Shown: in pieces, positions 33,244-44,475 of the stretch
How the letters are laid out: every line of letters starts with the position of its first letter
How positions within the stretch are numbered: the stretch's first letter is position 1
DNA from: Ryuthela nishihirai
Lineage: Eukaryota; Arthropoda; Arachnida; Araneae; Heptathelidae
Reading direction: 5' to 3'
NCBI GenBank assembly: GCA_038380435.1
Contig: JAWZYU010000028.1
Coordinates: 39,677,095-39,741,094, forward strand
Length of the DNA stretch: 64,000 nucleotides
Program-made: the position numbers and the translations under genes
Notes under the pieces: generated by a model
What the model was told of the DNA's origin: nothing
The model's input: the letters and a program-made list of their open reading frames with translations, nothing else
Databases searched by the model: none

Positions 33244-33583
33244 TCGGGTTGCTTTACCTCTGAGCGGCACTTTTGTGCACACAATGGACAGGTCGCAAGA
33301 ACCCCGAGTGGTCAGAGAATTTGGGAAGGACCCACTAGACAGATGTTAGAAGATAGATGGTAGCATCCCGTGAAGGCCATCCAGCATGATCTTTAACGTG
33401 CATAACGTCCCACGAGTTTATGTCTCATCCGACGGACGGCGGCCTTCCCCAGTCCATTGGCGTGTTCTAACCGAGGGCGTTTTTTTTTTGCAGAGATGAA
33501 TCTCAATGCTGATTCAGGTGAGACTCGAACTCGGGAACTACAAATTAAGAGCCTGTCGCGCTAGTCCCCCCCACCCATCCCCT
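33244..33583 (-). mobile_element. SINE-A, old and diverged
   Basis: Tail, GGACGGCGGCCTT core and head (GTGAGACTCGAACTCGGGAA) recognisable, with deletions throughout. Confidence 0.8.
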
Positions 33584-34238
33584 GGTAAGTCACTGATACT
33601 TTTAACACCACTCTGCTCGAATGCAAGAAGGCCAGACAATAACTAAAGATTCAACAAATATTTGTTTCAAGTTTTGACCATAATAGTAATCTTTGTGGTA
33701 GAAAAGTGCGCAAAATTTTCGTGGGCACTAATCTTGTTTTCAGAAATTCGTCATAGTTGAAATATCTTGACAATAAAATAGCAGACAAAAAAAATTCCTT
33801 TCAGTAGCGAGATTACCACATTTTATCATTTTTTTTTCTAAATGCTATCTGTTGCTTTGGATTGTCACAAGCGGATACTTATCGTCGAGATTTTCGTGTT
33901 CTATTCCTGAACGTCACATAGAGATAACACGGGGTCAGATTTCTATTGTTACGAAGACTGGTCCCAGCCTGTCTGCAACGTTCAGACGTGCACGTGTCCA
34001 ACCTCAATGACGTTGGAATGCCAGCTGGCGCGTCACTTCACACCTTTTTACGTCATCCAAGATTCACCTTCGTCCTCTTCATCTCAAATATCGGAAACAA
34101 AAAAGATAATTTCACACAGAGATGTTTGTCTTTTGATGACTCAAGAAGGCAGACAACTTGCAGGTCAGTTTCTGAAAGATCGATCGTTGGAGAAATGTAA
34201 CAATTTACGATTTGCTACTTAATGATTGACGTCATCAT
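33584..34238. other. Spacer
   Basis: Two overlapping plus ORFs of 84 and 71 codons near 33946-34222 show no recognisable domain and are not called. Confidence 0.45.
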
Positions 34239-34532
34239 TTGGGTTGTTTTACCTTCCTTTTTAGCTGCACTTTTTTTGCAGACAATTGGCTAAGCAGCCA
34301 GGTCTGAGGCTCAGAGAAAGTTGGGGTAGGGGACCCACCGGACAGCTGTTAGGAGACAGAGTGAGCCTCTCGTCAAAGCCATCGAGTGTTCTTTAAGGGC
34401 ACAGGTTATAGCTCTCGCACACGGAGCCACGGGTTAACATCCCATTCGACGGACGGCAGCTTTTCCAAGCTCATCGGTGGCCCTACTGACCGAGAGCAGG
34501 GAGCGAGTCTTGCGGAGATAAATTTCAACGCT
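34239..34532 (-). mobile_element. SINE-A partial, first of a tandem pair
   Basis: Tail and body to GCGGAGATAAATTTCAACGCTG, at which point a second SINE tail begins. The head is missing. Confidence 0.82.
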
Positions 34533-34904
34533 GGGTTGTTTTATCTCTGAACGGCACTTTTTTGCACACTGACTAAATGGCCAGGTCACAAGAACCCCGC
34601 AGGCTCAGAAGTTGGGGGAGGGGACCCACTGGAGCAGCTGTTGGGAGACAGATGGTGGTCTCCCGTCAAGGCCATCCAGTGTTATTTAACGTGCTCGGGA
34701 TATGGCTCTCCCGCACATGGGGCCACGGCTTAACGTCCCATCAGGCGGACGGCAGCCTTTCCAAGCCCATCGGTGTCTTTTACTGACCGTGGACAAGGCG
34801 GAGAGGTTTGCGGAGATGTCTCAACACTAACCCAGCTGGGACTCGAACTTCGGAACTGCAGATTACAAGCCTGGTGCACTACCGACTGAGCCACTCCCCA
34901 ACCC
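34533..34904 (-). mobile_element. SINE-A, second of a tandem pair
   Basis: GGTTGTTTTATCTCTGAACG tail through to a head ending CCACTCCCCAACCCCC. Moderately diverged. Confidence 0.85.
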
Positions 34905-34971
34905 CCAAAAAGTAAACCCACGGGAAAATTGTTTTATCCATTACGAATTTTAAGTTACTCCGCTTTTTCTT

Positions 34972-35025
34972 AATTTAGCCCATGGTGTGGCAAAAAAGTG
35001 CCGCTCAGAGGTAAAACAACCCAAC
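34972..35025 (+). mobile_element. 54-bp SINE-A stub with target-site duplication
   Basis: Only the extreme 3' end of the SINE (ATTTAGCCCATGGTG to the CAACCCAA tail) is present, bounded by CCGCTTTTTCTT at 34960-34971 and 35026-35037. Strong 5' truncation with an intact duplication is the signature of target-primed reverse transcription. Confidence 0.88.
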
Positions 35026-35369
35026 CCGCTTTTTCTTTTTACTTTATTCGAAAGCAGTGTTTAAAGACTTTACAACACGATACCTTATTTTTATACGAGA
35101 TTTATTATGCGACTTATTATTTCAAAGCACAGCAATTTTTCAAATGCTAAATATTTTGGCTTCCCGCCAGATTTTCTGGGGAAAGAGGGACATGCTTCAA
35201 CTCCAAACCATTGTATACGTCACAGATTCTTGGACCTTATTACCAGAATACATTTTTTTTAACCCTACAATTAATAATGCAAAAAATCTTAAAATGCAAA
35301 TCTTTTAAAACTATCAGCTGGAAAATGGAAGGCTACTTCAACGTAAAACTAGTCTCTTTTTCTCATAAC

Positions 35370-35545
35370 GTCGGGATGAGGGCGGCTTAGTCAGTAGCGC
35401 GCTAGGCTCGTAATCTGCAGATCCCACTTTCGAATCCCACCTAGGCCAGTGTCGATATTTATCTACGCAAAACCCCACCCTGCCCTCGGTTAGTAGAGTA
35501 CACCGAAGGGCATGGCTGCCGTCTATCGGATGGAACATTAAGAGT
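35370..35545 (+). mobile_element. SINE-A 5' part, diverged
   Basis: Decayed head (GGCTTAGTCAGTAGCGCG, CGAATCCCAC) and body to ATCGGATGGAACATTAAGAG, then stops. Confidence 0.75.
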
Positions 35546-35581
35546 TCTGAGGAAAAGGCGATATACTGGACAGCTGGAGAC

Positions 35582-35812
35582 TGGATTGTTTTACCTCCGA
35601 AGTCTCAGCTGAACTTTTTTTGTCCACAAAAAGGCTAAATGGCCAGGTCACAGGGAATCTGAGAATGTTGGTGGAATGGGACCCCCTGGATAGCTGTTAG
35701 AAGATGAATGGCAACCTCCCTTCACGGCCATCCAAGCTCGAACCTGGGAACTGCAGATTATGACCCTGGAGCGTTATGGAGACATCCTCCGCCCAGAGTT
35801 CGGTAGGAATTT
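35582..35812 (-). mobile_element. SINE-A with internal deletion
   Basis: Tail half runs to CACGGCCATCCAAG and then jumps to CTCGAACCTGGGAACTGCAG of the head. Confidence 0.75.
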
Positions 35813-35937
35813 TGCTTCTCGGGACAACAGGACATCTCATTAAGTAAAGGGGGCAATTGTTATTACCCTATTGGGTACCATATGTCGATTTCTCCTTTAG
35901 AATTCGTAATAAAATTGCAGTTTGTTTTCTTTACATC

Positions 35938-36428
35938 GACAGAAAAATGGAAACATTTCCATGTTATCTCAAGAGAATATCATAATCAGAACTCAATAAC
36001 TTATTCACTGATTTTTAATGTCTGATGAGAAATTAAAAATCTCCATCAAATATATCTAAATCTCGTTTTTAGACAGTAATTATATATATAATATTCTAGT
36101 ATTCAAGGAATGAATACTGGAATATTTAACAGGCTACAAAAAAATTTAACCTCACAATTTAATTAAAACATTAAAAACAGTTTACGAGATCAGTACGGGA
36201 TGCACCTCGACTCGAGTCAATTTTTTGTAGCCTGCTAAATATTCCAGTGCTTATATCTCAATAAATATTAAACATATATTGTTTAAAATCGAGATTCAGA
36301 TAGATTTGAATGAGATCTTAATTTATCTTTAGACATATTTTTCCTTAAAAGTTATATTGAAGAAGTTATTGAGCTCTGAATTGGATTTTCAATCGAGATA
36401 ACATGGAACTGTTCCCATTTTTCTGTCC
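35938..36428. mobile_element. Long imperfect inverted repeat (foldback element)
   Basis: The left arm starts GACAGAAAAATGGAAACA and the right arm ends with the complement (GTTCCCATTTTTCTGTC). Corresponding blocks follow in mirror order: CCATGTTATCTC, CTCAATAACTT, and the inner ACTGGAATATTTA(A/G)CAGGC at 36117-36135, mirrored at 36230-36247. Arms are about 230 bp, diverged by many substitutions, around an asymmetric centre. No ORF. A large MITE or foldback element is likely; the superfamily was not determined. Confidence 0.75.
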
Positions 36429-37340
36429 AGTACAGTGCCTGTAAATTGTCGTGTGTGTGTGTAAGGCGCTGAATTTTTTTTATAAAAGAAACATACGACA
36501 CTAACATAAAATATCTAATGATTTATTTGATCAAAACCGACTTCACACTATTACACTATGCTGCGCTTTTTTTTTTATCTCCTTTTTAAGATCTACTTAT
36601 ACCATTTCGGAAAATACCTTATATTCATCCAACACAACTATACAGACTTTAGTATCATTTACAGGTATATACAGTACTACTACATTTTTGTTTTCGAACA
36701 GCAATCAGAGATTACAGGAATATTCGAGTCTAAAGTTTTTTTAAGTCTATTGCTTGAAGCCAAAAGCTTTTTGCGTCTAAAAGATAAACGTTCTTTTGCT
36801 TCTGTTTTCAACTATGGAAATGCCACGATCTAATGACCAGGGGCTTCTGAAGAAATGGATTAAGTTAATATTCAGTACTGTCTGTATTACTAACTCAAAC
36901 TCCAATTTAACAAACAAAGTCGTCTTTTAGTTACACCCAGCTTCAAAATATATAGCAGACATATTTATATTGTTTAATGGACTTAATTTGAATTGTTTGC
37001 TTATCTGTAAGAGTTTATTTAGCAAAACTTTACACCATATGGTTAACGAAATCAGAATGATTCGATAACATTCATACTTTGAAGTTGGGTTTGCAAAACA
37101 TTTGCTTATCTGGAATTATACTATTGTTAAAATATTATCTTCAGCTCTTTATTAGTTCTTTTTACCTTTGCACAAAACACTATCCCGGTTCATATATACA
37201 AACATTTTCTGCGGGATTTCATTCGGACTGCAATATTTAAGTCCTCGGAAATCTGACCAGACAAATGTTAACCCCTTCACTGCTCAGTTAATCCTGGACG
37301 ATTCCTTCTCTACCTGTTCAATAAGAATACATTCACTTTC
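36429..37340. other. AT-rich spacer
   Basis: A short GT run at 36449-36460. A 91-codon plus ORF (36558-36833) is AT-biased and featureless, and is not called. Confidence 0.5.
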
Positions 37341-37357
37341 TGCTCTTTTTCACGAGG

Positions 37358-37743
37358 GTTGGGTTGTTTTACCTCTGAGCGGCACTTTTTTGCACACCAT
37401 GGGCTAAATGGCCAGGTCACAAGGACCCCGAAGGCTCAGAGAAGGTTGGGAGAAGGGACCCACTGGAACAGCTGTTGGAAGACAAGATGGTAGCCTCCCG
37501 TCAAGGCCATCCAGTGTGCTCTTTAACGTGCATAAGGTATGGCTCTCCCGCACACGGGGCCACAGCTTAACGTCCCATCCGACGGACGGCGGCCTTTCCA
37601 AGCCCATCGGTGTCCCCTACTGACCGTGGGCAGGGCGGGGAATTTTTGCGGAGATAAATCTCAACGCTGACCCAGCTGGGACTCGAACCTGGGAACTACA
37701 GATTACGAGCCTGGCGCGCTACCGACTGAGCCATCCCCGCCCC
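37358..37743 (-). mobile_element. SINE-A, full length, with perfect target-site duplication
   Basis: CTTTTTCACGAGG at 37345-37357 and 37744-37756. Very little divergence, among the youngest copies in the window. Confidence 0.95.
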
Positions 37744-38010
37744 CTTTTTCACGAGGAATATATTTATCATATGCAGTGAAGGGAAAACATCAACATCTGC
37801 TCTGAGGAGTTTTAAAGAATATAAATGCAACATTTTACAAGCATCGATCAATTTGTATCTCATATACAGATATTTCCTTTTATAGCATTTCGTTAATATG
37901 TAGTACGTGTAGACATTAATTGTCAATGATATTCAAACATTCCAAACAAATGTTGGAGTATAAAGTGAAACATTCTTAAGAAACGTGCTCAAAGGAACGG
38001 ATATGTTCAA

Positions 38011-38105
38011 AGGAATAAAACAGTACACAGCTGGAGCGGAATAAAACAGGAATAAAACAGTACACAGCTGGAGCGGAATAAAACAGGAATAAAACAGTAC
38101 ACAGC
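38011..38105. repeat. 37-bp tandem repeat, about 2.6 copies
   Basis: AGGAATAAAACAGTACACAG begins at 38011, 38048 and 38085. Confidence 0.9.
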
Positions 38106-40380
38106 AGCCAGGCGGAGCTAAAGTCTTGGTCTTAAACTGAAGCATACATATCATAAATCTGTTGCAAAAATAAAATTAAAAATTTTTAAATAAATATTTC
38201 AAATGGAAGATTTAAAAATATAATCGATAATTAAAGCAATGTTTTGCAATATGATCAGGGATGACCGACTTCTATGTATTTAATATATAAATTACTCGAG
38301 AACAGTTACTTTTCTCTATGAATATACTAGTATTTCTCTAGACTAATTACACATAAAGTAGTGAGTTATAATCATAAAAGGAAATCAGTATAATTAATAA
38401 TTAAAGTGAGTGAATAAGTATGAAATTTAACAGGATTTTTATTACGAAAAAATTATAGCAAATAAAAAAATAGCAACAAAAAATCTGCTTCAGAACATCT
38501 TCCACGGTTTATGCGATAGTCGAGTGCCAAGAATCATTATTATTTAATAGTTCGGCATCTTTTTTGTTAAATTAAAAATATTGGAAAATAAATTATTTAA
38601 GAAGCATTTTGTAAGCCTAAAAAGTTATCTAAGAAAAAGTTAAGAGGTTAAGAGATTATGGACTAATGATCTAATGCAAGTACATACAACCCTGTCACTT
38701 GCAAGAATCCCAGAGCTGGTAAAAGTGCTTGCCATTGCATCTTTTATTAGTGGTTGCGAGCATGATTATAAATAAAAATTTGTTTGCTGTTACCGAAAGC
38801 ACTCTGCTATTACCAACAACACAGGCTTTATTGCACTCTGTTGTATAATCCAATAGATCAAATGGCTTCAAAAGTAGGATCTCACCAAAACTAGTGGATC
38901 AAGCCAAATAGTTCTTGTACAATTTTATGTAAATACCAAAGGTTTGAGTTCAGTGGAGTGCTATTATTGCTCAACAAGTTTACTGGCAGTAATCAAATAA
39001 ACCGATTGTTAGCTGAATGAAACTATTAAAATATGCAAGCTCATGCCTAGTTGAAAGACAAATTTCGTCCTATTTATTAGTTTTTCATTTGATAGGATAG
39101 CTCACTCTGTTAAAGCCCCCCCCCCAAAAAAAGAAAATAAGCTCTCCCCCCCCCCCATCACTCCACGACGAGGAGGAAAACATGGCTGTCAACATAAACC
39201 CCTTGACTCCCATATCTATTGCCTAAATATAAAATTTCTAGCACAGACAGTTTACAATATTAAAGTACTTCTTATCTTCCAACTTTAGCACCTTTCAATG
39301 GCGATTCAAACTAATCAAAAATTAGGAAAATGCAACCAGATAACATTTCATTTGCCCCTTAACAGTAAAAGTTTAATGTCTATGAAAGACGGCCAAAGTA
39401 AAAATAGCAAATATTAAAAAAAAAAGAATGACATGATACTTAAAACTGTTTTGAAACATCTCGACTCCTTTATAATAAATTTTAACCTGTTCACTTGTAT
39501 GTGTGCTCAGCTGATTATTGCTGCCATTTCTTTTTCTTAACTACTGAATCCAATTAATCTTTGAATACATATTTTAATATAAAAAATTTTGTGTCAAAAG
39601 TCAAGATCGAGGCAACTGCTTGAGAATTGTTGCTGAACATACAAAAATATTAAAAACAGATTCCCTCAGTCAAACACTAGAAATGAGAAAGCTATTATAA
39701 CTGAGAGCAACAGCAGGTGTATTGAGTGCAAGAGGAATAACTCAGACCTGCCCCATTGAAGGCATGAAAAGTAAAAAAAAAACTATCTAATGTCCTTACT
39801 ATATCTCTACTAAAACAATATGGCAATGTAGGATTTTAGCAAGATTTATAAAGTTCTAGTGGAGACCGACTTCCCTATTGCACGGTAGGAGCTGCCGCTG
39901 AATGCGAGGTAAATCAAGTAAAATTTATGAGGAATAAGACAAAATTCCATGAAATCAAAGGAATAAAATTGTTGATTTGAAAAGTAATAATTATACACAA
40001 TTTCAAGGAAATTTTGAACTGAGACGTACATCAAGCATTAAAGAAACTTGTTTCCCCTTTAAAACTTGCCATTTTAATTCCACGAATTGTAGAAACACAG
40101 TTAAATCTAATCCTGGTATACTTTTGTTTCTCTCTTTTGGACTTTCAAAAAATTCTAACATCACAAACAGAAATGCGAACTGAAATTATATGTTTGAGAA
40201 CTTCAGTAATGCTAGTTCAAAAACTGTTTTGTGAAAAGCAATTACTAATTCACAATATATTATGCGATAAATAATTAGTATAATAATTATTCATTTCTAT
40301 AGGTTTTCTTTTCTCTAAGAATATGCTAGTATTTCTCTTTTCTTTCCATTGTAATATAACAAGTAGTAGGTTAAAAGGTA
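38106..40380. other. AT-rich intergenic or intronic DNA
   Basis: No ORF over 70 codons with recognisable content. Short C-tracts occur at 39116-39125 and 39147-39156. Confidence 0.5.
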
Positions 40381-40384
40381 AGAG

Positions 40385-40765
40385 GGTTGTTTAAAAGGAT
40401 CCTGACTGATGTAGTAACAGAAAGAATATGGCACAGGGATCGGAATCTAGACTCCTTCAAAGTACACACCTTCTGGAGCTACATACTTTGGCCACTGATC
40501 CAACTATAATTTGAAATAATTTTCACGCACACTTTTTTTGGAATGACCACAACTGTTCCATTGCAGTTATTTTAATGGTGAGCACATCTTCAAATCAATG
40601 TCTTTTCAGGAAATTCTGAGTTTGGGTGAACAAATGTCACATGATCCAATCTATTGAGCATGGAAGTTGCTTCACTTCTGAAGATTCCATGTTTGGCTAA
40701 AAATGTCTCAGTCAGTTGAGAGGAGTGGCTGCATTATCATGATGTAGCATCCAGTCTCCATAAAA
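40385..40765 (-). pseudogene. mariner transposase C-terminal relic
   Basis: Read on minus, an HHDNA catalytic-block motif appears near 40745, followed in shifting frames by the usual mariner downstream blocks (an AMEQLW-type segment, and a terminal segment matching the family's conserved C-terminus). Multiple stops and frameshifts. The N-terminal half is absent. Confidence 0.65.
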
Positions 40766-41600
40766 ATCGTTTCAAAACAAAAATATTCATAACTCCATGG
40801 ACCCTTGATATTAAACACCTAATCTGGAATTTTTTTAAATATTAGTATATAGCCTTAAGTGGCATTCTAAAAACTAACTAGAACATTCATTATGATAAAA
40901 AAAACAGATCAGATATGGCAGTGGTTCTCAGCCAGGTTTTCCCTATACCAAACCTGAGACAATCTCAAGTTCAGCAAAATTACAAAAACAGTATAAGTTA
41001 ATTCAACACACCATGTATTTTCAGTGTATTTATGCTATTAGTGCTAAACATATACCACACAACCAAAATATTACTATGAGTCCTAAACTAATAGCAACCA
41101 TATCTACCTCTGGGGAGGCTTTTTAAGATTAAGAAAGCCATATGAATATGATAAACCTCAGAGATATGGTATATACATATCCATTTAAAACTTATACAAG
41201 AGCAATTCTTTACTACGATTTTTGATAAAAGTTGAAATGTTATTAAAAACAACTAATGACAAGTTGTATTCAGTTTTATACAATTCTTACATCATGTAAT
41301 TAGTTGACTGACAAATTCATTTCATTACAATATACAATTATTTATTATTATTGAAAAATCTTTTTTTTTTTGCAATAATTTGCCTTAATCACACACTAAA
41401 ATAATCCCTGGTCTGTTTTCTGTTAGTCTACAAAAGAATAAAAGCGTGCAAAAAAGTAAAGCTAGTACTTAAATTCTGTACTTATATGCCTATCCGGTTT
41501 TTTTTTCAGCAATCACTTCATTACTATTGGCACCATTTGTAGATTCCCGCATTGTGGCTGGACATTAGTATCTTCCAAGAACTAGCACTAACAAACTTGC
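40766..41600. other. AT-rich spacer with a hAT-like end
   Basis: CAGTGGTTCTCAGCCAG at about 40919 resembles the 5' end of hAT transposons, but no partner end was found. Nothing else is supported. Confidence 0.35.
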
Positions 41601-41609
41601 ACCTAAGTC

Positions 41610-41960
41610 CTATAGACATATTTCAATACTTGACATTATTCTTAAGTCTTGTTGAATGGTGTGTCTGGAGATTATATCCTGTTGCGCCACACATTCTGAT
41701 GTGGTTGCATGTATTTGCTCTGTTGTACTTTGGATTTGGTCTACCAATTGTATTTGGATGCTTGCTGGATGGGTGCAGTATTTATGCTTTGGTTTTCGTA
41801 TGCATATATTTTTGCTGTCTTCTATTAGTCCAGGAGTAATTTCATTGGGAGAATCATATATTTTGTCATTCCAACATATATGATATTCATAAATTACTAA
41901 TCTCTCATATAATTCCAACTTGCACTATAAAGACTACTATTACCTCCATACTTTTGAAAT
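41610..41960 (-). pseudogene. Unclassified retroelement-like relic, 3' segment
   Basis: A minus ORF of 102 codons with a KHKYCT motif. The same DNA, clearly homologous but inverted, occurs at 43610-43850. It lies directly downstream (minus sense) of the reverse-transcriptase-like segment, so the two may be parts of one element. Confidence 0.4.
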
Positions 41961-41986
41961 CGAGTATCACATCCTTTTGCATAATT

Positions 41987-42480
41987 CTAGATATCATCCA
42001 TTATTCTAGATAACTCTTTATTCCATTCTAGATAGTACTTTATTCTGTAGGAGACCCGTTTTATGCTCTTTAAAGTCCAGCGGGGCATGTCCTTGTGTAA
42101 GTGTTTGTATATGAGAAACCAGGACAAGCCTACTATAGCATCTAAGCCATCTCTGTCCTTTGTGTAGAGAAGTACATCTTCCTTTTTAGTATATTGGTAT
42201 ATACTTACAAATTGTTTTTTTTTTGTACAGATAGAAGTTTGGAAAGGTAATTTTTGACAGCAAATTGTATTGTTCAATAGTATTATGCATTTGTTCAATG
42301 GCATTGGCAATGTTATACTTTCTTGGTTGGTAAATCATTAATAGATCATCAATGTACTTTCCATCATAAATTAACTTAATATTTATATTCTTGATCATTG
42401 AATTATATTGTTTATATTTTGGATTATTGAACAAGTATAACAAGCAATATTCGAAATACAGATCAAACCCAAATATGAAA
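41987..42480 (-). pseudogene. Possible reverse-transcriptase fragment (YIDD)
   Basis: Minus-strand reading contains GKYIDDLLMIY at about 42340-42372, matching the shape of the reverse-transcriptase catalytic box (aromatic-x-D-D between hydrophobic stretches). A PNFYLYKKK segment about 30 residues later recalls the beta-strand that follows the box. A frameshift near 42220 splits the frame. No integrase, endonuclease or LTR is visible, so the class is undetermined. Confidence 0.4.
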
Positions 42481-42550
42481 CGGTATTACTATACATTGTA
42501 ACATTATATTCTAACATTCCAGTGAAAAAAACTATTAAATTAGTAACCGT

Positions 42551-43225
42551 GCATGACCTCTGAGTGGCACTTTTTTGCACACCATGGGCTAAATGGCCAG
42601 GTCACAAGGATCCCGAAGGCTCAGAGAAGGTTGGGGAAGGGGACCCAATGGGTTGGGTTGTTTGGGTTGTTTTACCTCTGAGAGGCACTTTTTTGCACAC
42701 CATGGGCTAAATGGCCAGGTCACATGGACCCCGAAGGCTCAGAGAAGGTTGGGGGAGGGGACCCACTGGAACAGCTGTTGGGAGACAGATGGTAGCCTCC
42801 CGTCAAGGCCATCCAGCGTGTTCTTTAACGTGCACAGGGTATGTCTCTCCCGCACACGGGGCCACAGCTTAACGTCCCATCCGACAGACAGCAGCCTTTC
42901 CAAGCCCATCGGTGTCCCCTACTGACCGTGGGCAGGGCGGGGAATTTTGCGGAGATAAATCTCAACACTGACCCAGCTGGGACTCGAACCTGGGAACTAC
43001 AGATTACGAGCCTGGCGTGCTACCGACTGAGCCACCCCCGCCCCAGGGATCCAATGGAACAGCTGTTGGGAGACAGATGGTAGCCTCCCGTCATGACCAT
43101 CTAGCATGTTCTTTAACATGCACAGGGTATGGCTCTCCTGCACACGGGACATGGCTTAACGTCCCATCTGATGGACGGCGGCCTTTCCAAGCCCATCGGT
43201 GTCTCCTACTGACCGTGGGCAGGTG
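42551..43225 (-). mobile_element. Older SINE-A interrupted by a younger SINE-A
   Basis: The left part (42551-42651) is the tail half. The right part (43045-43225) resumes at GATCCAATGGAACAGCTG and runs through the core, then the head is lost. GGGGACCCAATGG before and AGGGATCCAATGG after the younger copy are its slightly diverged target-site duplication. Confidence 0.9.
42652..43044 (-). mobile_element. SINE-A nested in SINE-A
   Basis: Complete guest element with a doubled GGGTTGTTTGGGTTGTTTTA tail and an intact head. Confidence 0.93.
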
Positions 43226-43609
43226 ACAAGTTTTGGGTTTTGGTAATAACTAAAGTAGAGCATAAAAATGGCACCTTATATTTAAGACGGCTTAAGAAAT
43301 GTTTACCTAACAGCACATTGTGTGCAATCAAAAACCCCGAACTCCCCCCTCACACACACAGGGGTAAAAAAGGTACGAGTATACGCTATTAGTATGGTCC
43401 ATAAGCATTGGTTGGAAAAGAAGCAACATCATGAAACCATAAATATAAGGTGCCTGTAAGAGCGCTATTTAGTATGGTTAAAAAATGATTTGAGACAGAA
43501 ATAAGAATATCATGGAAAAAGACAACAAGACTTACAGAACCTAAGTGGCCTCATACAGAATAAAGCACTATTTTGGACAGTATTATAGCAGGGTGCAATA
43601 CCTGATTTT

Positions 43610-43900
43610 GAAGGCATGGAGGTAATAGCAACTCTTACAACACAATATAAATTGGACCTATATGAGAAATCAGTATGAATCCTGTCATGTGTATTATAAT
43701 GTTGAACTAGATACATCAAACCCCAGAAATCTCTCCTGGCCCAACAGAAAGCAGAGAATAGATTTATGCAAAACGAAAAATAAATACTGCACCAATCATG
43801 CAAAACGAAAAACAAGCACTACCCAACCACTGCCAGAGGAACAAACTGCAAGTACACACAAATCATATCCGAACAAGTTCACACAATCGTATCCTGTTTT
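43610..43900 (+). pseudogene. Inverted relative of the 41610-41960 relic
   Basis: GCATGGAGGTAATAGCAAC, TATATGAGAAATCAGTATG and AAATAAATACTGCACC align in order with the minus-strand copy. A 95-codon plus frame includes KNKYCT, matching KHKYCT of the other copy. Product unknown. Confidence 0.4.
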
Positions 43901-43962
43901 CAACACAGGATCATTATATATTATTTATATAATGATTTATATCATTTAAAAATGGATATACA

Positions 43963-43995
43963 GCATTATTTGTAGCAAGAAGCTACAAATAATGC
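43963..43995. other. Perfect 14-bp hairpin
   Basis: GCATTATTTGTAGC, a five-base AAGAA loop, then GCTACAAATAATGC. Not followed by a T-run and not near a gene; possibly a small transposon scar. Confidence 0.6.
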
Positions 43996-44126
43996 CAACA
44001 ATAGTGAAAGAAGCAAGAGTGATGTATTAAAAGAGATGTGTGAAATATGATTACCAGAACTTAAGTATTATCTTAACTTTTTGCATATATTTTTTATCTT
44101 TTGCAGATTAACCACAAATAGAGCAG

Positions 44127-44461
44127 TTGGGTTGTTTTACCTCTGAGCGACACTTTTTAGCACACTATGGGCTAAATGGTCAGGTCACAAAACCCCAAAG
44201 ACTCAGAGAAGGTTGGGGGAGGGGACCCACTGGAACAGCTGTTGGGAGACAGAGACAGATGGTAGCCTCCTGTCAAGGCCATCCAGCATGTTCTTTAACA
44301 TGCACAGGGTATGGCTCTCCCACACATGGGACCATGGCTTAATGTCCCATCCAACAGACAGCAGCCTTTCCAAGCCCATCGGTGTCTCCTACTGACCGTG
44401 GGCAGGCGAGGAGTTTTGTGGAGATAAATCTCAATGCTGACCCAGCTGGGACACAAATAGA
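44127..44461 (-). mobile_element. SINE-A, 5' truncated, with target-site duplication
   Basis: CACAAATAGAGCAG at 44113-44126 and CACAAATAGAACAG at 44462-44475. The element lacks everything 5' of CCCAGCTGGGA, so both promoter boxes are gone. Contains a GACAGAGACAGATGG duplication. Confidence 0.92.
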
Positions 44462-44475
44462 ACAGTACCAGAGAC

